DNA of 64,000 bases, from assembly GCF_020283565.1 (NCBI RefSeq), contig NC_060061.1, positions 25,271,362-25,335,361 on the forward strand, read 5' to 3'. This document shows positions 21,730-33,710 of this stretch, one piece after another. The notes under the pieces are model-generated. The model was not told the origin of the DNA. It ran no database searches and saw only the letters and a program-made list of their open reading frames with translations. The first letter of the stretch is position 1, and every line of letters starts with the position of its first letter. Position numbers and translations under genes: made by a program. This DNA is from Trifolium pratense (Eukaryota > Streptophyta > Magnoliopsida > Fabales > Fabaceae).

Positions 21730-21925
21730 ATACCTTTCTCGGCCTTTTGGCTAAGATCAAGTGTAGTATCTGTTCTTATCAGTTTAATATCTAATATGTG
21801 GGCCAATGGTCCACGCGATATTAAATTTATATCTTGAGGGGGAGATTCCACTAAACTAGCTTGCTATTGGGACTCTCATGTGTCGCTTTTGTGTTGCACT
21901 ACTGCAATTGCCTGGCGCACCCCAC
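21730..21925 (+). ncRNA. U2: U2 snRNA copy 4 (variant class B)
   Basis: Class B: G64A, T102A and G117T relative to copy 10, with A116 kept. The branch-site-recognising GTAGTA is intact. The promoter USE and TATA are intact, and the region between them differs from block 1 (CATAGTCAAAAGAGC). Confidence 0.9.
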
Positions 21926-22279
21926 CAATTCAACATCAAAAAATTTCTCTTATTTTATTTATGCGCCTAATATTTCTTCATTTAACCTTACATGTGTTTG
22001 AAAATACACAAGTTTGTAAGGGTCGGTAGTCATGTCTAGTAAATGAAAGAAAATTAAATTGCGGGGACGATTTTCATATTTATGAGAGTAAATGATTTTA
22101 CATGAAAGGTTCAACTCATTACCAAAAATAAATACTCATTTCAATACTCATATATGACATAGAATTTCTCCGCAAAGAGAGTATAAGATATTATAGTCAA
22201 TAAGATATTACTTTTAATTATAAATAAAGTTTATTGCGGAGGCTCATCTTCCCTAAATGGCACCCCAGTAGGAACCCAC

Positions 22280-22583
22280 AAAAAATGATGGTTCAAGGGG
22301 CTAGGCTCACCAGGTGTTGTGGGCTGAAGGTGCAGCGGCTTGTAATCCCTCCACTGTTAGGAATAGGAGGTGTTCGCTGCTCTGTGAAACCAGCCTCACG
22401 CTGTACCCTCCTTTCTAAGACCCACAAGACTCGTGCCTTCGCTCAAGTCCCATGGCTCAACTCTCAACTTGGAGCGGGCAGGCCAGCATGGTGCACAAAC
22501 CAGACCAACCTGTTAAGCCTAAGCCATGTTCCATCACCTTGTTGCCCCCACTCGGGTCACAAGTTGTCGCTACTCAGCTCGGC
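22280..22583 (-). ncRNA. 7SL: 7SL (SRP) RNA copy 5
   Basis: Full length. It shares with copies 6-10 a set of changes (GAATAGG in the S domain, CAGACCAAC in the connecting helix) not seen in later copies, and has a private change next to the helix 8 3' strand (GGCTGAAGG on the plus strand). Confidence 0.9.
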
Positions 22584-23301
22584 GAACTTACTAGCATGTC
22601 AAGCCTTTATAAACACTTACTTGTGCCATATTCTAGCCGATGTGGGACTTAATGTATCCAAGATGGTGTAGTATTAAATTGGAACATGGTTTCTTAAATG
22701 TTGGTTCTCCCCAACTACTTTTGACATGTATTTTTTTAACAATCACTTTTGACATGTTATAACGTTTTAACAAAAAAAAATGTTATCATGGGAGATGAAA
22801 TATCTTATAAAAAAAATAGGATTTGAAATATGTAAGAATTACGGTTTTAAATCATAATGAAACCTTTTTTGAATTTCTCTCACTCTTATGGTCTCTCACT
22901 CTTATGGTCTTTGTTTTAAGAATTACGGTTGTAAGAATTACGGTTTTTAATTCATAAGCTGTAATTGAAAATGATTTCACTTGAATTGAACTAGCAATGG
23001 AACAAAAAATGAGAACACTTGGTAGGTAGCATTTAAAAAAACATGCATTCACTATAATTAAGATATTTGTCAAGCATACTGACTAGAAGACGAGCACTAG
23101 TATAGAAACACTATAAGCCATCAAGCTGATTATCAAAACAACTTTTGTTGTGAATATTTTTTAATACTGTTACATAAAAGTGTAGCTAACAGAACACTAG
23201 TACACAAGAAGTTATAGCATAAGAGTCCCACATCGCATAGTCAAAAGAGCAACAGAGCCCATGTCAAATATAAAACCCGCATCAAGGATGTATTTCAACT
23301 C

Positions 23302-23497
23302 ATACCTTTCTCGGCCTTTTGGCTAAGATCAAGTGTAGTATCTGTTCTTATCAGTTTAATATCTAATATGTGGGCCAATGGTCCACGCGATATTAAATTT
23401 ATATCTTGAGGGGGAGATTCCACTAAACTAGCTTGCTATTGGGACTCTCATGTGTCGCTTTTGTGTTGCACTACTGCAATTGCCTGGCGCACCCCAC
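23302..23497 (+). ncRNA. U2: U2 snRNA copy 5 (variant class B)
   Basis: By eye identical to copy 4 over the transcribed region and promoter; last short-spacer repeat but one. Confidence 0.9.
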
Positions 23498-23851
23498 CAA
23501 TTCAACATCAAAAAATTTCTCTTATTTTATTTATGCGCCTAATATTTCTTCATTTAACCTTACATGTGTTTGAAAATACACAAGTTTGTAAGGGTCGGTA
23601 GTCATGTCTAGTAAATGAAAGAAAATTAAATTGCGGGGACGATTTTCATATTTATGAGCGTAAATGATTTTACATGAAAGGTTCAACTCATTACCAAAAA
23701 TAAATACACATTTCAATACTCATATATGACATAGAATTTCTCCGCAAAGAGAGTATAAGATATTATAGTCAATAAGATATTACTTTTAATTATAAATAAA
23801 GTTTATTGCGGAGGCTCATCTTCCCTAAATGGCACCCCAGTAGGAACCCAC

Positions 23852-24155
23852 AAAAAATGATGGTTCAAGGGGCTAGGCTCACCAGGTGTTGTGGGCTGGA
23901 GGTGCAGCGGCTTGTAATCCCTCCACTGTTAGGAATAGGAGGTGTTCGCTGCTCTGTGAAACCAGCCTCACGCTGTACCCTCCTTTCTAAGACCCACAAG
24001 ACTCGTGCCTTCGCTCAAGTCCCATGGCTCAACTCTCAACTTGGAGCGGGCAGGCCAGCATGGTGCACAAACCAGACCAACCTGTTAAGCCTAAGCCATG
24101 TTCCATCACCTTGTTGCCCCCACTCGGGTCACAAGTTGTCGCTACTCAGCTCGGC
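23852..24155 (-). ncRNA. 7SL: 7SL (SRP) RNA copy 6
   Basis: Full length; belongs with copies 5-10 by the shared changes, and keeps GGCTTG rather than GGCCTG beside the helix 8 strand, as copy 5 does. Confidence 0.9.
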
Positions 24156-24872
24156 GAACTTACTAGCATGTCAAGCCTTTATAAACACTTACTTGTGCCA
24201 TATTCTAGCCGATGTGGGACTTAATGTATCCAAGATGGTGTAGTATTAAATTGGAACATGGTTTCTTAAATGTTGGTTCTCCCCAACTACTTTTGACATG
24301 TATTTTTTTAACAATCACTTTTGACATGTTATAACGTTTTAACAAAAAAAAATGTTATCATGGGAGATGAAATATCTTATAAAAAAAATAGGATTTGAAA
24401 TATGTAAGAATTACGGTTTTAAATCATAATGAAACCTTTTTTGAATTTCTCTCACTCTTATGGTCTCTCACTCTATGGTCTTTGTTTTAAGAATTACGGT
24501 TGTAAGAATTACGGTTTTTAATTCATAAGCTGTAATTGAAAATGATTTCACTTGAATTGAACTAGCAATGGAACAAAAAATGAGAACACTTGGTAGGTAG
24601 CATTTAAAAAAACATGCATTCACTATAATTAAGATATTTGTCAAGCATACTGACTAGAAGACGAGCACTAGTTTAGAAACACTATAAGCCATCAAGCTGA
24701 TTATCAAAACAACATTTGTTGTGAATATTTTTTAATACTGTTACATAAAAGTGTAGCTAACAGAACACTAGTACACAAGAAGTTATAGCATAAGAGTCCC
24801 ACATCGCATAGTCAAAAGAGCAACAGAGCCCATTTCAAATATAAAACCCGCATCAAGGATGTATTTCAACTC

Positions 24873-25068
24873 ATACCTTTCTCGGCCTTTTGGCTAAGAT
24901 CAAGTGTAGTATCTGTTCTTATCAGTTTAATATCTAATATGTGGGCCAATGGTCCACGCGATATTAAATTTATATCTTGAGGGGGAGATTCCACTAAACT
25001 AGCTTGCTATTGGGACTCTCATGTGTCGCTTTTGTGTTGCACTACTGCAATTGCCTGGCGCACCCCAC
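24873..25068 (+). ncRNA. U2: U2 snRNA copy 6 (variant class B)
   Basis: Transcribed region as in copy 4. Upstream, one base of the CAGAGCCCATGTC stretch between USE and TATA is changed (CATTTC); spacing is unaffected. Confidence 0.9.
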
Positions 25069-25422
25069 CAATTCAACATCAAAAAATTTCTCTTATTTTA
25101 TTTATGCGCCTAATATTTCTTCATTTAACCTTACATGTGTTTGAAAATACACAAGTTTGTAAGGGTCGGTAGTCATGTCTAGTAAATGAAAGAAAATTAA
25201 ATTGCGGGGACGATTTTCATATTTATGAGCGTAAATGATTTTACATGAAAGGTTCAACTCATTACCAAAAATAAATACACATTTCAATACTCATATATGA
25301 CATAGAATTTCTCCGCAAAGAGAGTATAAGATATTATAGTCAATAAGATATTACTTTTAATTATAAATAAAGTTTATTGCGGAGGCTCATCTTCCCTAAA
25401 TGGCACCCCAGTAGGAACCCAC

Positions 25423-25726
25423 AAAAAATGATGGTTCAAGGGGCTAGGCTCACCAGGTGTTGTGGGCTGGAGGTGCAGCGGCCTGTAATCCCTCCACTGT
25501 TAGGAATAGGAGGTGTTCGCTGCTCTGTGAAACCAGCCTCACGATGTACCCTCCTTTCTAAGACCCACAAGACTCGTGCCTTCGCTCAAGTCCCATGGCT
25601 CAACTCTCAACTTGGAGCGGGCAGGCCAGCATGGTGCACAAACCAGACCAACCTGTTAAGCCTAAGCCATGTTCCATCACCTTGTTGCCCCCACTCGGGT
25701 CACAAGTTGTCGCTACTCAGCTCGGC
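25423..25726 (-). ncRNA. 7SL: 7SL (SRP) RNA copy 7
   Basis: Full length, with a private change in the S-domain stem (CACGATGTACC on the plus strand where others have CACGCTG or CACGTTG). From here on the spacer is full length. Confidence 0.9.
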
Positions 25727-26852
25727 GAACTTACTAGCATGTCAAGCCTTTATAAACACTTACTTGTGCCATATTCTAGCCGATGTGGGACTTAATGTAT
25801 CCAAGATGGTGTAGTATTAAATTGGAACATGGTTTCTTAAATGTTGGTTCTCCCCAACTACTTTTGACATGTATTTTTTTAACAATCACTTTTGACATGT
25901 TATAACGTTTTAACAAAAAAAAATGTTATCATGGGAGATGAAATATCTTATAAAAAAAATAGGATTTGAAATATGTAAGAATTATGGTTTTAAATCATAA
26001 TGAAACCTTTTTTGAATTTCTCTCACTCTTATGGTCTCTTTTTTAGTTAACTCACGGCTATCTTTCCCGTGAAAAATTGGAAACTATATTTCACGAATCC
26101 ATGAAATAATTTAATAAAAAAGTGACTAGACAAGTTCTTGAGGGAAACATGGCAAAAATGCATACAAAATGAATAAACTAATCATATTACTTCTGCATTC
26201 TCATGAGTAACAATCCAGTTCTTTGGCAAATTATGTGCGTTGTCCTTCCATAATCTGTAGTTGGCCCAAATGCAGTCCTAAAAACAGCACTACAAAGGTT
26301 TAACATTTTAATTTGGATCATATCTCAACCACTCAAACATTTATGGAAGAAGGACCACTCAAACCAAACTGCATATTTACCAAGATTTAGAAGCCAGCTC
26401 ATGAAAAACTTATAGTAATTACTATTTACCGATGAAGTTGTTATTCATTGTATAATGACAATATTAAATAAAAAGATTTCCACTTTGATTTGTTAAAAAA
26501 ATTCATAAGCTATAATTGAAAATGATTTTACTTGAACTGAACTAGCAATGGAACAAAAAATGAGAACACTTGGTAGGTAGCATTTAAAAAAACATGCTTT
26601 CACTATAATTAAGATATTTGTCAAGCATACTGACTAGAAGACGAGCACTAGTATAGAAACACTATAAGCCATCAAGCTGATTATCAAAACAACTTTTGTT
26701 GTGAATATTTTTTAATACTGTTACATAAAAGTGTAGCTAACAGAACACTAGTACACAAGAAGTTATAGCATAAGAGTCCCACATCGCATACTCAAAAGAG
26801 CAACAGAGCCCATGTCAAATATAAAACCCGCATCAAGGATGTATTTCAACTC

Positions 26853-27048
26853 ATACCTTTCTCGGCCTTTTGGCTAAGATCAAGTGTAGTATCTGTTCTT
26901 ATCAGTTTAATATCTAATATGTGGGCCAATGGTCCACGCGATATTAAATTTATATCTTGAGGGGGAGATTCCACTAAACTAGCTTGCTATTGGGACTCTC
27001 ATGTGTCGCTTTTGTGTTGCACTACTGCAATTGCCTGGCGCACCCCAC
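26853..27048 (+). ncRNA. U2: U2 snRNA copy 7 (variant class B)
   Basis: Transcribed region as in copy 4, first class B copy in a full-length (1980-bp) unit. Confidence 0.9.
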
Positions 27049-27402
27049 CAATTCAACATCAAAAATTTTCTCTTATTTTATTTATGCGCCTAATATTTCT
27101 TCATTTAACCTTACATGTGTTTGAAAATACACAAGTTTGTAAGGGTCGGTAGTCATGTCTAGTAAATGAAAGAAAATTAAATTGCGGGGACGATTTTCAT
27201 ATTTATGAGCGTAAATGATTTTACATGAAAGGTTCAACTCATTACCAAAAATAAATACTCATTTCAATACTCATATATGACATAGAATTTCTCCGCAAAG
27301 AGAGTATAAGATATTATAGTCAATAAGATATTACTTTTAATTATAAATAAAGTTTATTGCGGAGGCTCATCTTCCCTAAATGGCACCCCAGTAGGAACCC
27401 AC

Positions 27403-27706
27403 AAAAAATGATGGTTCAAGGGGCTAGGCTCACCAGGTGTTGTGGGCTGGAGGTGCAGCGGCCTGTAATCCCTCCACTGTTAGGAATAGGAGGTGTTCGC
27501 TGCTCTGTGAAACCAGCCTCACGTTGTACCCTCCTTTCTAAGACCCACAAGACTCGTGCCTTCGCTCAAGTCCCATGGCTCAACTCTCAACTTGGAGCGG
27601 GCAGGCCAGCATGGTGCACAAACCAGACCAACCTGTTAAGCCTAAGCCATGTTCCATCACCTTGTTGCCCCCACTCGGGTCACAAGTTGTCGCTACTCAG
27701 CTCGGC
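27403..27706 (-). ncRNA. 7SL: 7SL (SRP) RNA copy 8
   Basis: Full length; CACGTTG variant in the S-domain stem shared with copies 9 and 10. Confidence 0.9.
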
Positions 27707-28832
27707 GAACTTACTAGCATGTCAAGCCTTTATAAACACTTACTTGTGCCATATTCTAGCCGATGTGGGACTTAATGTATCCAAGATGGTGTAGTATTAA
27801 ATTGGAACATGGTTTCTTAAATGTTGGTTCTCCCCAACTACTTTTGACATGTATTTTTTTAACAATCACTTTTGACATGTTATAACGTTTTAACAAAAAA
27901 AAATGTTATCATGGGAGATGAAATATCTTATAAAAAAAATAGGATTTGAAATATGTAAGAATTATGGTTTTAAATCATAATGAAACCTTTTTTGAATTTC
28001 TCTCACTCTTATGGTCTCTTTTTTAGTTAACTCACGGCTATCTTTCCCGTGAAAAATTGGAAACTATATTTCACGAATCCATGAAATAATTTAATAAAAA
28101 AGTGACTAGACAAGTTCTTGAGGGAAACATGGCAAAAATGCATACAAAATGAATAAACTAATCATATTACTTCTGCATTCTCATGAGTAACAATCCAGTT
28201 CTTTGGCAAATTATGTGCGTTGTCCTTCCATAATCTGTAGTTGGCCCAAATGCAGTCCTAAAAACAGCACTACAAAGGTTTAACATTTTAATTTGGATCA
28301 TATCTCAACCACTCAAACATTTATGGAAGAAGGACCACTCAAACCAAACTGCATATTTACCAAGATTTAGAAGCCAGCTCATGAAAAACTTATAGTAATT
28401 ACTATTTACCGATGAAGTTGTTATTCATTGTATAATGACAATATTAAATAAAAAGATTTCCACTTTGATTTGTTAAAAAAATTCATAAGCTATAATTGAA
28501 AATGATTTTACTTGAACTGAACTAGCAATGGAACAAAAAATGAGAACACTTGGTAGGTAGCATTTAAAAAAACATGCTTTCACTATAATTAAGATATTTG
28601 TCAAGCATACTGACTAGAAGACGAGCACTAGTATAGAAACACTATAAGCCATCAAGCTGATTATCAAAACAACTTTTGTTGTGAATATTTTTTAATACTG
28701 TTACATAAAAGTGTAGCTAACAGAACACTAGTACACAAGAAGTTATAGCATAAGAGTCCCACATCGCATACTCAAAAGAGCAACAGAGCCCATGTCAAAT
28801 ATAAAACCCGCATCAAGGATGTATTTCAACTC

Positions 28833-29028
28833 ATACCTTTCTCGGCCTTTTGGCTAAGATCAAGTGTAGTATCTGTTCTTATCAGTTTAATATCTAATAT
28901 GTGGGCCAATGGTCCACGCGATATTAAATTTATATCTTGAGGGGGAGATTCCACTAAACTAGCTTGCTATTGGGACTCTCATGTGTCGCTTTTGTGTTGC
29001 ACTACTGCAATTGCCTGGCGCACCCCAC
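28833..29028 (+). ncRNA. U2: U2 snRNA copy 8 (variant class B)
   Basis: Same transcribed sequence as copy 7; the unit is almost a perfect copy of the one before it, at a distance of exactly 1980 bp, so it is a very recent duplication. Confidence 0.9.
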
Positions 29029-29382
29029 CAATTCAACATCAAAAATTTTCTCTTATTTTATTTATGCGCCTAATATTTCTTCATTTAACCTTACATGTGT
29101 TTGAAAATACACAAGTTTGTAAGGGTCGGTAGTCATGTCTAGTAAATGAAAGAAAATTAAATTGCGGGGACGATTTTCATATTTATGAGCGTAAATGATT
29201 TTACATGAAAGGTTCAACTCATTACCAAAAATAAATACTCATTTCAATACTCATATATGACATAGAATTTCTCCGCAAAGAGAGTATAAGATATTATAGT
29301 CAATAAGATATTACTTTTAATTATAAATAAAGTTTATTGCGGAGGCTCATCTTCCCTAAATGGCACCCCAGTAGGAACCCAC

Positions 29383-29686
29383 AAAAAATGATGGTTCAAG
29401 GGGCTAGGCTCACCAGGTGTTGTGGGCTGGAGGTGCAGCGGCCTGTAATCCCTCCACTGTTAGGAATAGGAGGTGTTCGCTGCTCTGTGAAACCAGCCTC
29501 ACGTTGTACCCTCCTTTCTAAGACCCACAAGACTCGTGCCTTCGCTCAAGTCCCATGGCTCAACTCTCAACTTGGAGCGGGCAGGCCAGCATGGTGCACA
29601 AACCAGACCAACCTGTTAAGCCTAAGCCATGTTCCATCACCTTGTTGCCCCCACTCGGGTCACAAGCTGTCGCTACTCAGCTCGGC
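29383..29686 (-). ncRNA. 7SL: 7SL (SRP) RNA copy 9
   Basis: Full length; as copy 8 but with the common AGCTGTCG near the 5' end instead of AGTTGTCG, which marks where this unit switches toward the later type. Confidence 0.9.
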
Positions 29687-30811
29687 GAACTTACTAGCAT
29701 GTCAAGCCTTTATAAACACTTACTTGTGCCATATTCTAGCCGATGTGGGACTTAATGTATCCAAGATGGTGTAGTATTAAATTGGAACATGGTTTCTTAA
29801 ATGTTGGTTCTCCCCAACTACTTTTGACATGTATTTTTTTAACAATCACTTTTGACATGTTATAACGTTTTAACAAAAAAAAATGTTATCATGGGAGATG
29901 AAATATCTTATAAAAAAAATAGGATTCGAAATATGTAAGAATTACGGTTTTAAATCATAATGAAACCTTTTTTGAATTTCTCTCACTCTTATGGTCTCTT
30001 TTTTAGTTAACTCACGGCTATCTTTCCCGTGAAAAATTGGAAACTATATTTCACGAATCCATGAAATAATTTAATAAAAAACTGACTAGACAAGTTCTTG
30101 AGGGAAACATGGCAAAAATGCATACAAAATGAATAAACTAATCATATTACTTCTGCATTCTCATGAGTAACAATCCAGTTCTTTGGCAAATTATGTGCGT
30201 TGTCCTTCCAAAATCTATAGTTGGCCCAAATGCAGTCCTAAAAACAGCACTACAAAGGTTTAACATTTTAATTTGGATCATATCTCAACCACTCAAACAT
30301 TTATGGAAGAAGGACCACTCAAACCAAACTGCAAATTTACCAAGATTTAGAAGCCAGCTCATGAAAAACTTATAGTAATTACTGTTTACCGATGAAGTTG
30401 TTATTCATTGCATAATGACAATATTAAATAAAAAGATTTCCACTTTGATTTGTTAAAAAAATTCATAAGCTGTAATTGAAAATGATTTCACTTGAACTGA
30501 ACTAGCAATGGAACAAAAAATGAGAACACTTGGTAGGTAGCATTTAAAAAACATGCTTTCACTATAATTAAGATATTTGTCAAGCATACTGACTAGAAGA
30601 CGAGCACTAGTATAGAAACACTATAAGCCATCAAGCTGATTATCAAAACAACTTTTGTTGTGAATATTTTTTAATACTGTTACATAAAAGTGTAGCTAAC
30701 AGAACACTAGTACACAAGAAGTTATAGCATAAGAGTCCCACATCGCATACTCAAAAGAGCAACAGAGCCCATGTCAAATATAAAACCCGCATCAAGGATG
30801 TATTTCAACTC

Positions 30812-31007
30812 ATACCTTTCTCGGCCTTTTGGCTAAGATCAAGTGTAGTATCTGTTCTTATCAGTTTAATATCTAATATGTGGGCCAATGGTCCACGCGA
30901 TATTAAATTTATATCTTGAGGGGGAGATTCCACTAAACTAGCTTGCTATTGGGACTCTCATGTGTCGCTTTTGTGTTGCACTACTGCAATTGCCTGGCGC
31001 ACCCCAC
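30812..31007 (+). ncRNA. U2: U2 snRNA copy 9 (variant class B, last)
   Basis: Last copy with G64A, T102A and G117T; the next copy 1979 bp away has none of them. Confidence 0.9.
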
Positions 31008-31361
31008 CAATTCAACATCAAAAATTTTCTCTTATTTTATTTATGCGCCTAATATTTCTTCATTTAACCTTACATGTGTTTGAAAATACACAAGTTTGTA
31101 AGGGTCGGTAGTCATGTCTAGTAAATGAAAGAAAATTAAATTGCGGGGACGATTTTCATATTTATGAGCGTAAATGATTTTACATGAAAGGTTCAACTCA
31201 TTACCAAAAATAAATACTCATTTCAATACTCATATATGACATAGAATTTCTCCGCAAAGAGAGTATAAGATATTATAGTCAATAAGATATTACTTTTAAT
31301 TATAAATAAAGTTTATTGCGGAGGCTCATCTTCCCTAAATGGCACCCCAGTAGGAACCCAC

Positions 31362-31665
31362 AAAAAATGATGGTTCAAGGGGCTAGGCTCACCAGGTGTT
31401 GTGGGCTGGAGGTGCAGCGGCCTGTAATCCCTCCACTGTTAGGAATAGGAGGTGTTCGCTGCTCTGTGAAACCAGCCTCACGTTGTACCCTCCTTTCTAA
31501 GACCCACAAGACTCGTGCCTTCGCTCAAGTCCCATGGCTCAACTCTCAACTTGGAGCGGGCAGGCCAGCATGGTGCACAAACCAGACCAACCTGTTAAGC
31601 CTAAGCCATGTTCCATCACCTTGTTGCCCCCACTCGGGTCACAAGCTGTCGCTACTCAGCTCGGC
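31362..31665 (-). ncRNA. 7SL: 7SL (SRP) RNA copy 10
   Basis: Full length; matches copy 9 by eye. Confidence 0.9.
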
Positions 31666-32712
31666 GAACTTACTAGCATGTCAAGCCTTTATAAACACTT
31701 ACTTGTGCCATATTCTAGCCGATGTGGGACTTAATGTATCCAAGATGGTGTAGTATTAAATTGGAACATGGTTTCTTAAATGTTGGTTCTCCCCAACTAC
31801 TTTTGACATGTATTTTTTTAACAATCACTTTTGACATGTTATAACGTTTTAACAAAAAAAAATGTTATCATGGGAGATGAAATATCTTATAAAAAAAATA
31901 GGATTTGAAATATGTAAGAATTACGGTTTTAAATCATAATGAAACCTTTTTTGAATTTCTCTCACTCTTATGGTCTCTTTTTTAGTTAACTCACGGCTAT
32001 CTTTCCCGTGAAAAATTGGAAACTATATTTCACGAATCCATGAAATAATTTAATAAAAAACTGACTAGACAAGTTCTTGAGGGAAACATGGCAAAAATGC
32101 ATACAAAATGAATAAACTAATCATATTACTTCTGCATTCTCATGAGTAACAATCCAGTTCTTTGGCAAATTATGTGCGTTGTCCTTCCAAAATCTATAGT
32201 TGGCCCAAATGCAGTCCTAAAAACAGCACTACAAAGGTTTAACATTTTAATTTGGATCATATCTCAACCACTCAAACATTTATGGAAGAAGGACCACTCA
32301 AACCAAACTGCAAATTTACCAAGATTTAGAAGCCAGCTCATGAAAAACTTATAGTAATTACTGTTTACCGATGAAGTTGTTATTCATTGCATAATGACAA
32401 TATTAAATAAAAAGATTTCCACTTTGATTTGTTAAAAAAATTCATAAGCTGTAATTGAAAATGATTTCACTTGAACTGAACTAGCAATGGAACAAAAAAT
32501 GAGAACACTTGGTAGGTAGCATTTAAAAAACATGCTTTCACTATAATTAAGATATTTGTCAAGCATACTGACTAGAAGACGAGCACTAGTATAGAAACAC
32601 TATAAGCCATCAAGCTGATTATCAAAACAACTTTTGTTGTGAATATTTTTAAATACTGTTACATAAAAGTGTAGCTAACAGAACACTAGTAGACAAGAAG
32701 TTATAGCATAAG

Positions 32713-32764
32713 AGTCCCACATCGCAAAGTCAAAAGAGCAACAGAGCCCATGTCAAATATAAAA
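32713..32764 (+). promoter_or_regulatory. U2 promoter (USE + TATA), reference copy
   Basis: AGTCCCACATCG at 32713-32724, then 33 nt, then TATAAAA at 32758-32764; the RNA starts 33 nt after the TATA box begins. A 33-34 nt gap is the known plant arrangement for Pol II snRNA genes, one helical turn longer than at the 7SL genes here. The stretch between them contains AGCCCA, which fits the RGCCCR element known from monocot snRNA promoters; its role here is unknown. Other U2 copies have the same boxes at the same offsets. Confidence 0.9.
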
Positions 32765-32790
32765 CCCGCAGCAAGGATGTATTTCAACTC

Positions 32791-32986
32791 ATACCTTTCT
32801 CGGCCTTTTGGCTAAGATCAAGTGTAGTATCTGTTCTTATCAGTTTAATATCTGATATGTGGGCCAATGGTCCACGCGATATTAAATTTATTTCTTGAGG
32901 GGGAGAGTCCACTAAACTAGCTTGCTATTGGGACTCTCATGTGTCGCTTTTGTGTTGCACTACTGCAATTGCCTGGCGCACCCCAC
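32791..32986 (+). ncRNA. U2: U2 snRNA copy 10 (class C, reference)
   Basis: U2 spliceosomal RNA, about 196 nt (3' end within CCCACC). It pairs with the intron branch site and with U6 in the nuclear spliceosome. By RNA position: 5' domain and stem I 1-30, branch-site-recognising GTAGTA 34-39, stem IIa ATCAG 49-53 with CTGAT 62-66, stem IIb GTGGGCC 69-75 with GGTCCAC 79-85, Sm-like site ATTTCTTG 100-107, stem III 113-120 pairing perfectly with 141-148, and a 3' hairpin TTGCA...TGCAA. All expected elements are present, so this is the best candidate in the window for a working U2. It is the first copy with G64, T102 and G117. Confidence 0.95.
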
Positions 32987-33340
32987 CAATTCAACATCAA
33001 AAATTTTCTCTTATTTTATTTATGCGCCTAATATTTCTTCATTTAACCTTATATGTGTTTGAAAATACACAAGTTTGTAAGGGTTGGTAGTCATGTCTAG
33101 TAAATGAAAGAAAATTAAATTGCGGGGACGATTTTCATATTTATGAGCGTAAATGATTTTACATGAAAGGTTCAACTCATTACCAAAAATAAATACTCAT
33201 TTCAATACTCATATATGACATAGAATTTCTCCGCAAAGAGAGTATAAGATATTATAGTCAATAAGATATTACTTTTAATTATAAATAAAGTTTATTGCGG
33301 AGGCTCATCTTCCCTAAATGGCACCCCAGTAGGAACCCAC
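32987..33340. other. convergent tail spacer, reference unit
   Basis: 354 bp between U2 and the 7SL terminator; no gene, no clear snRNA 3' box. The end nearest 7SL (CCCTAAATGGCACCCCAGTA) is highly constant between units and is where the copia element inserted in another unit. Confidence 0.6.
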
Positions 33341-33346
33341 AAAAAA
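33341..33346 (-). terminator. Pol III T6 terminator of 7SL
   Basis: Run of six T on the minus strand at the 3' end of the 304-bp 7SL gene; six T are present in every 7SL copy whose 3' end is in the window. Confidence 0.85.
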
Positions 33347-33644
33347 TGATGGTTCAAGGGGCTAGGCTCACCAGGTGTTGTGGGCTGGAGGTGCAGCGGC
33401 TTGTAATCCCTCCATTGTTAGGAGTAGGAGGTGTTCGCTGCTCTGTGAAACCAGCCTCACGCTGTACCCTCCTTTCTAAGACCCACAAGACTCGTGCCTT
33501 CGCTCAAGTCCCATGGCTCAACTCTCAACTTGGAGCGGGCAGGCCAGCATGGTGCACAAATCAGTCCAACCTGTTAAGCCTAAGCCATGTTCCATCACCT
33601 TGTTGCCCCCACTCGGGTCACAAGCTGTCGCTACTCAGCTCGGC
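33341..33644 (-). ncRNA. 7SL: 7SL (SRP) RNA copy 11, reference
   Basis: 7SL RNA scaffolds the signal recognition particle, which halts and targets ribosomes making secretory proteins to the ER. Read on the minus strand: 5' GCCGAGCT with a TGTGACCC Alu-domain loop and GGGGGC, a long central helix region, then the S domain with GGAGGGTACAGCG, the helix 8 strand GTTTCACAGAGCAGCG and its partner ACAGGCCGCTGCACC. The AGCAG/GCTGC part is the SRP54-binding core shared with human 7SL (GGAGCAGG). Length to the T-run is 304 nt, as expected for plant 7SL. The promoter is the 24-nt-spaced type at 33667-33710. Confidence 0.93.
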
Positions 33645-33666
33645 GAACTTACTAGCATGTCAAGCC

Positions 33667-33710
33667 TTTATAAACACTTACTTGTGCCATATTCTAGCCG
33701 ATGTGGGACT
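33667..33710 (-). promoter_or_regulatory. 7SL promoter, reference copy
   Basis: TTTATAAA at 33667-33674 and AGTCCCACATCG at 33699-33710 on the minus strand, 24 nt apart: Pol III-type spacing. Confidence 0.88.
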
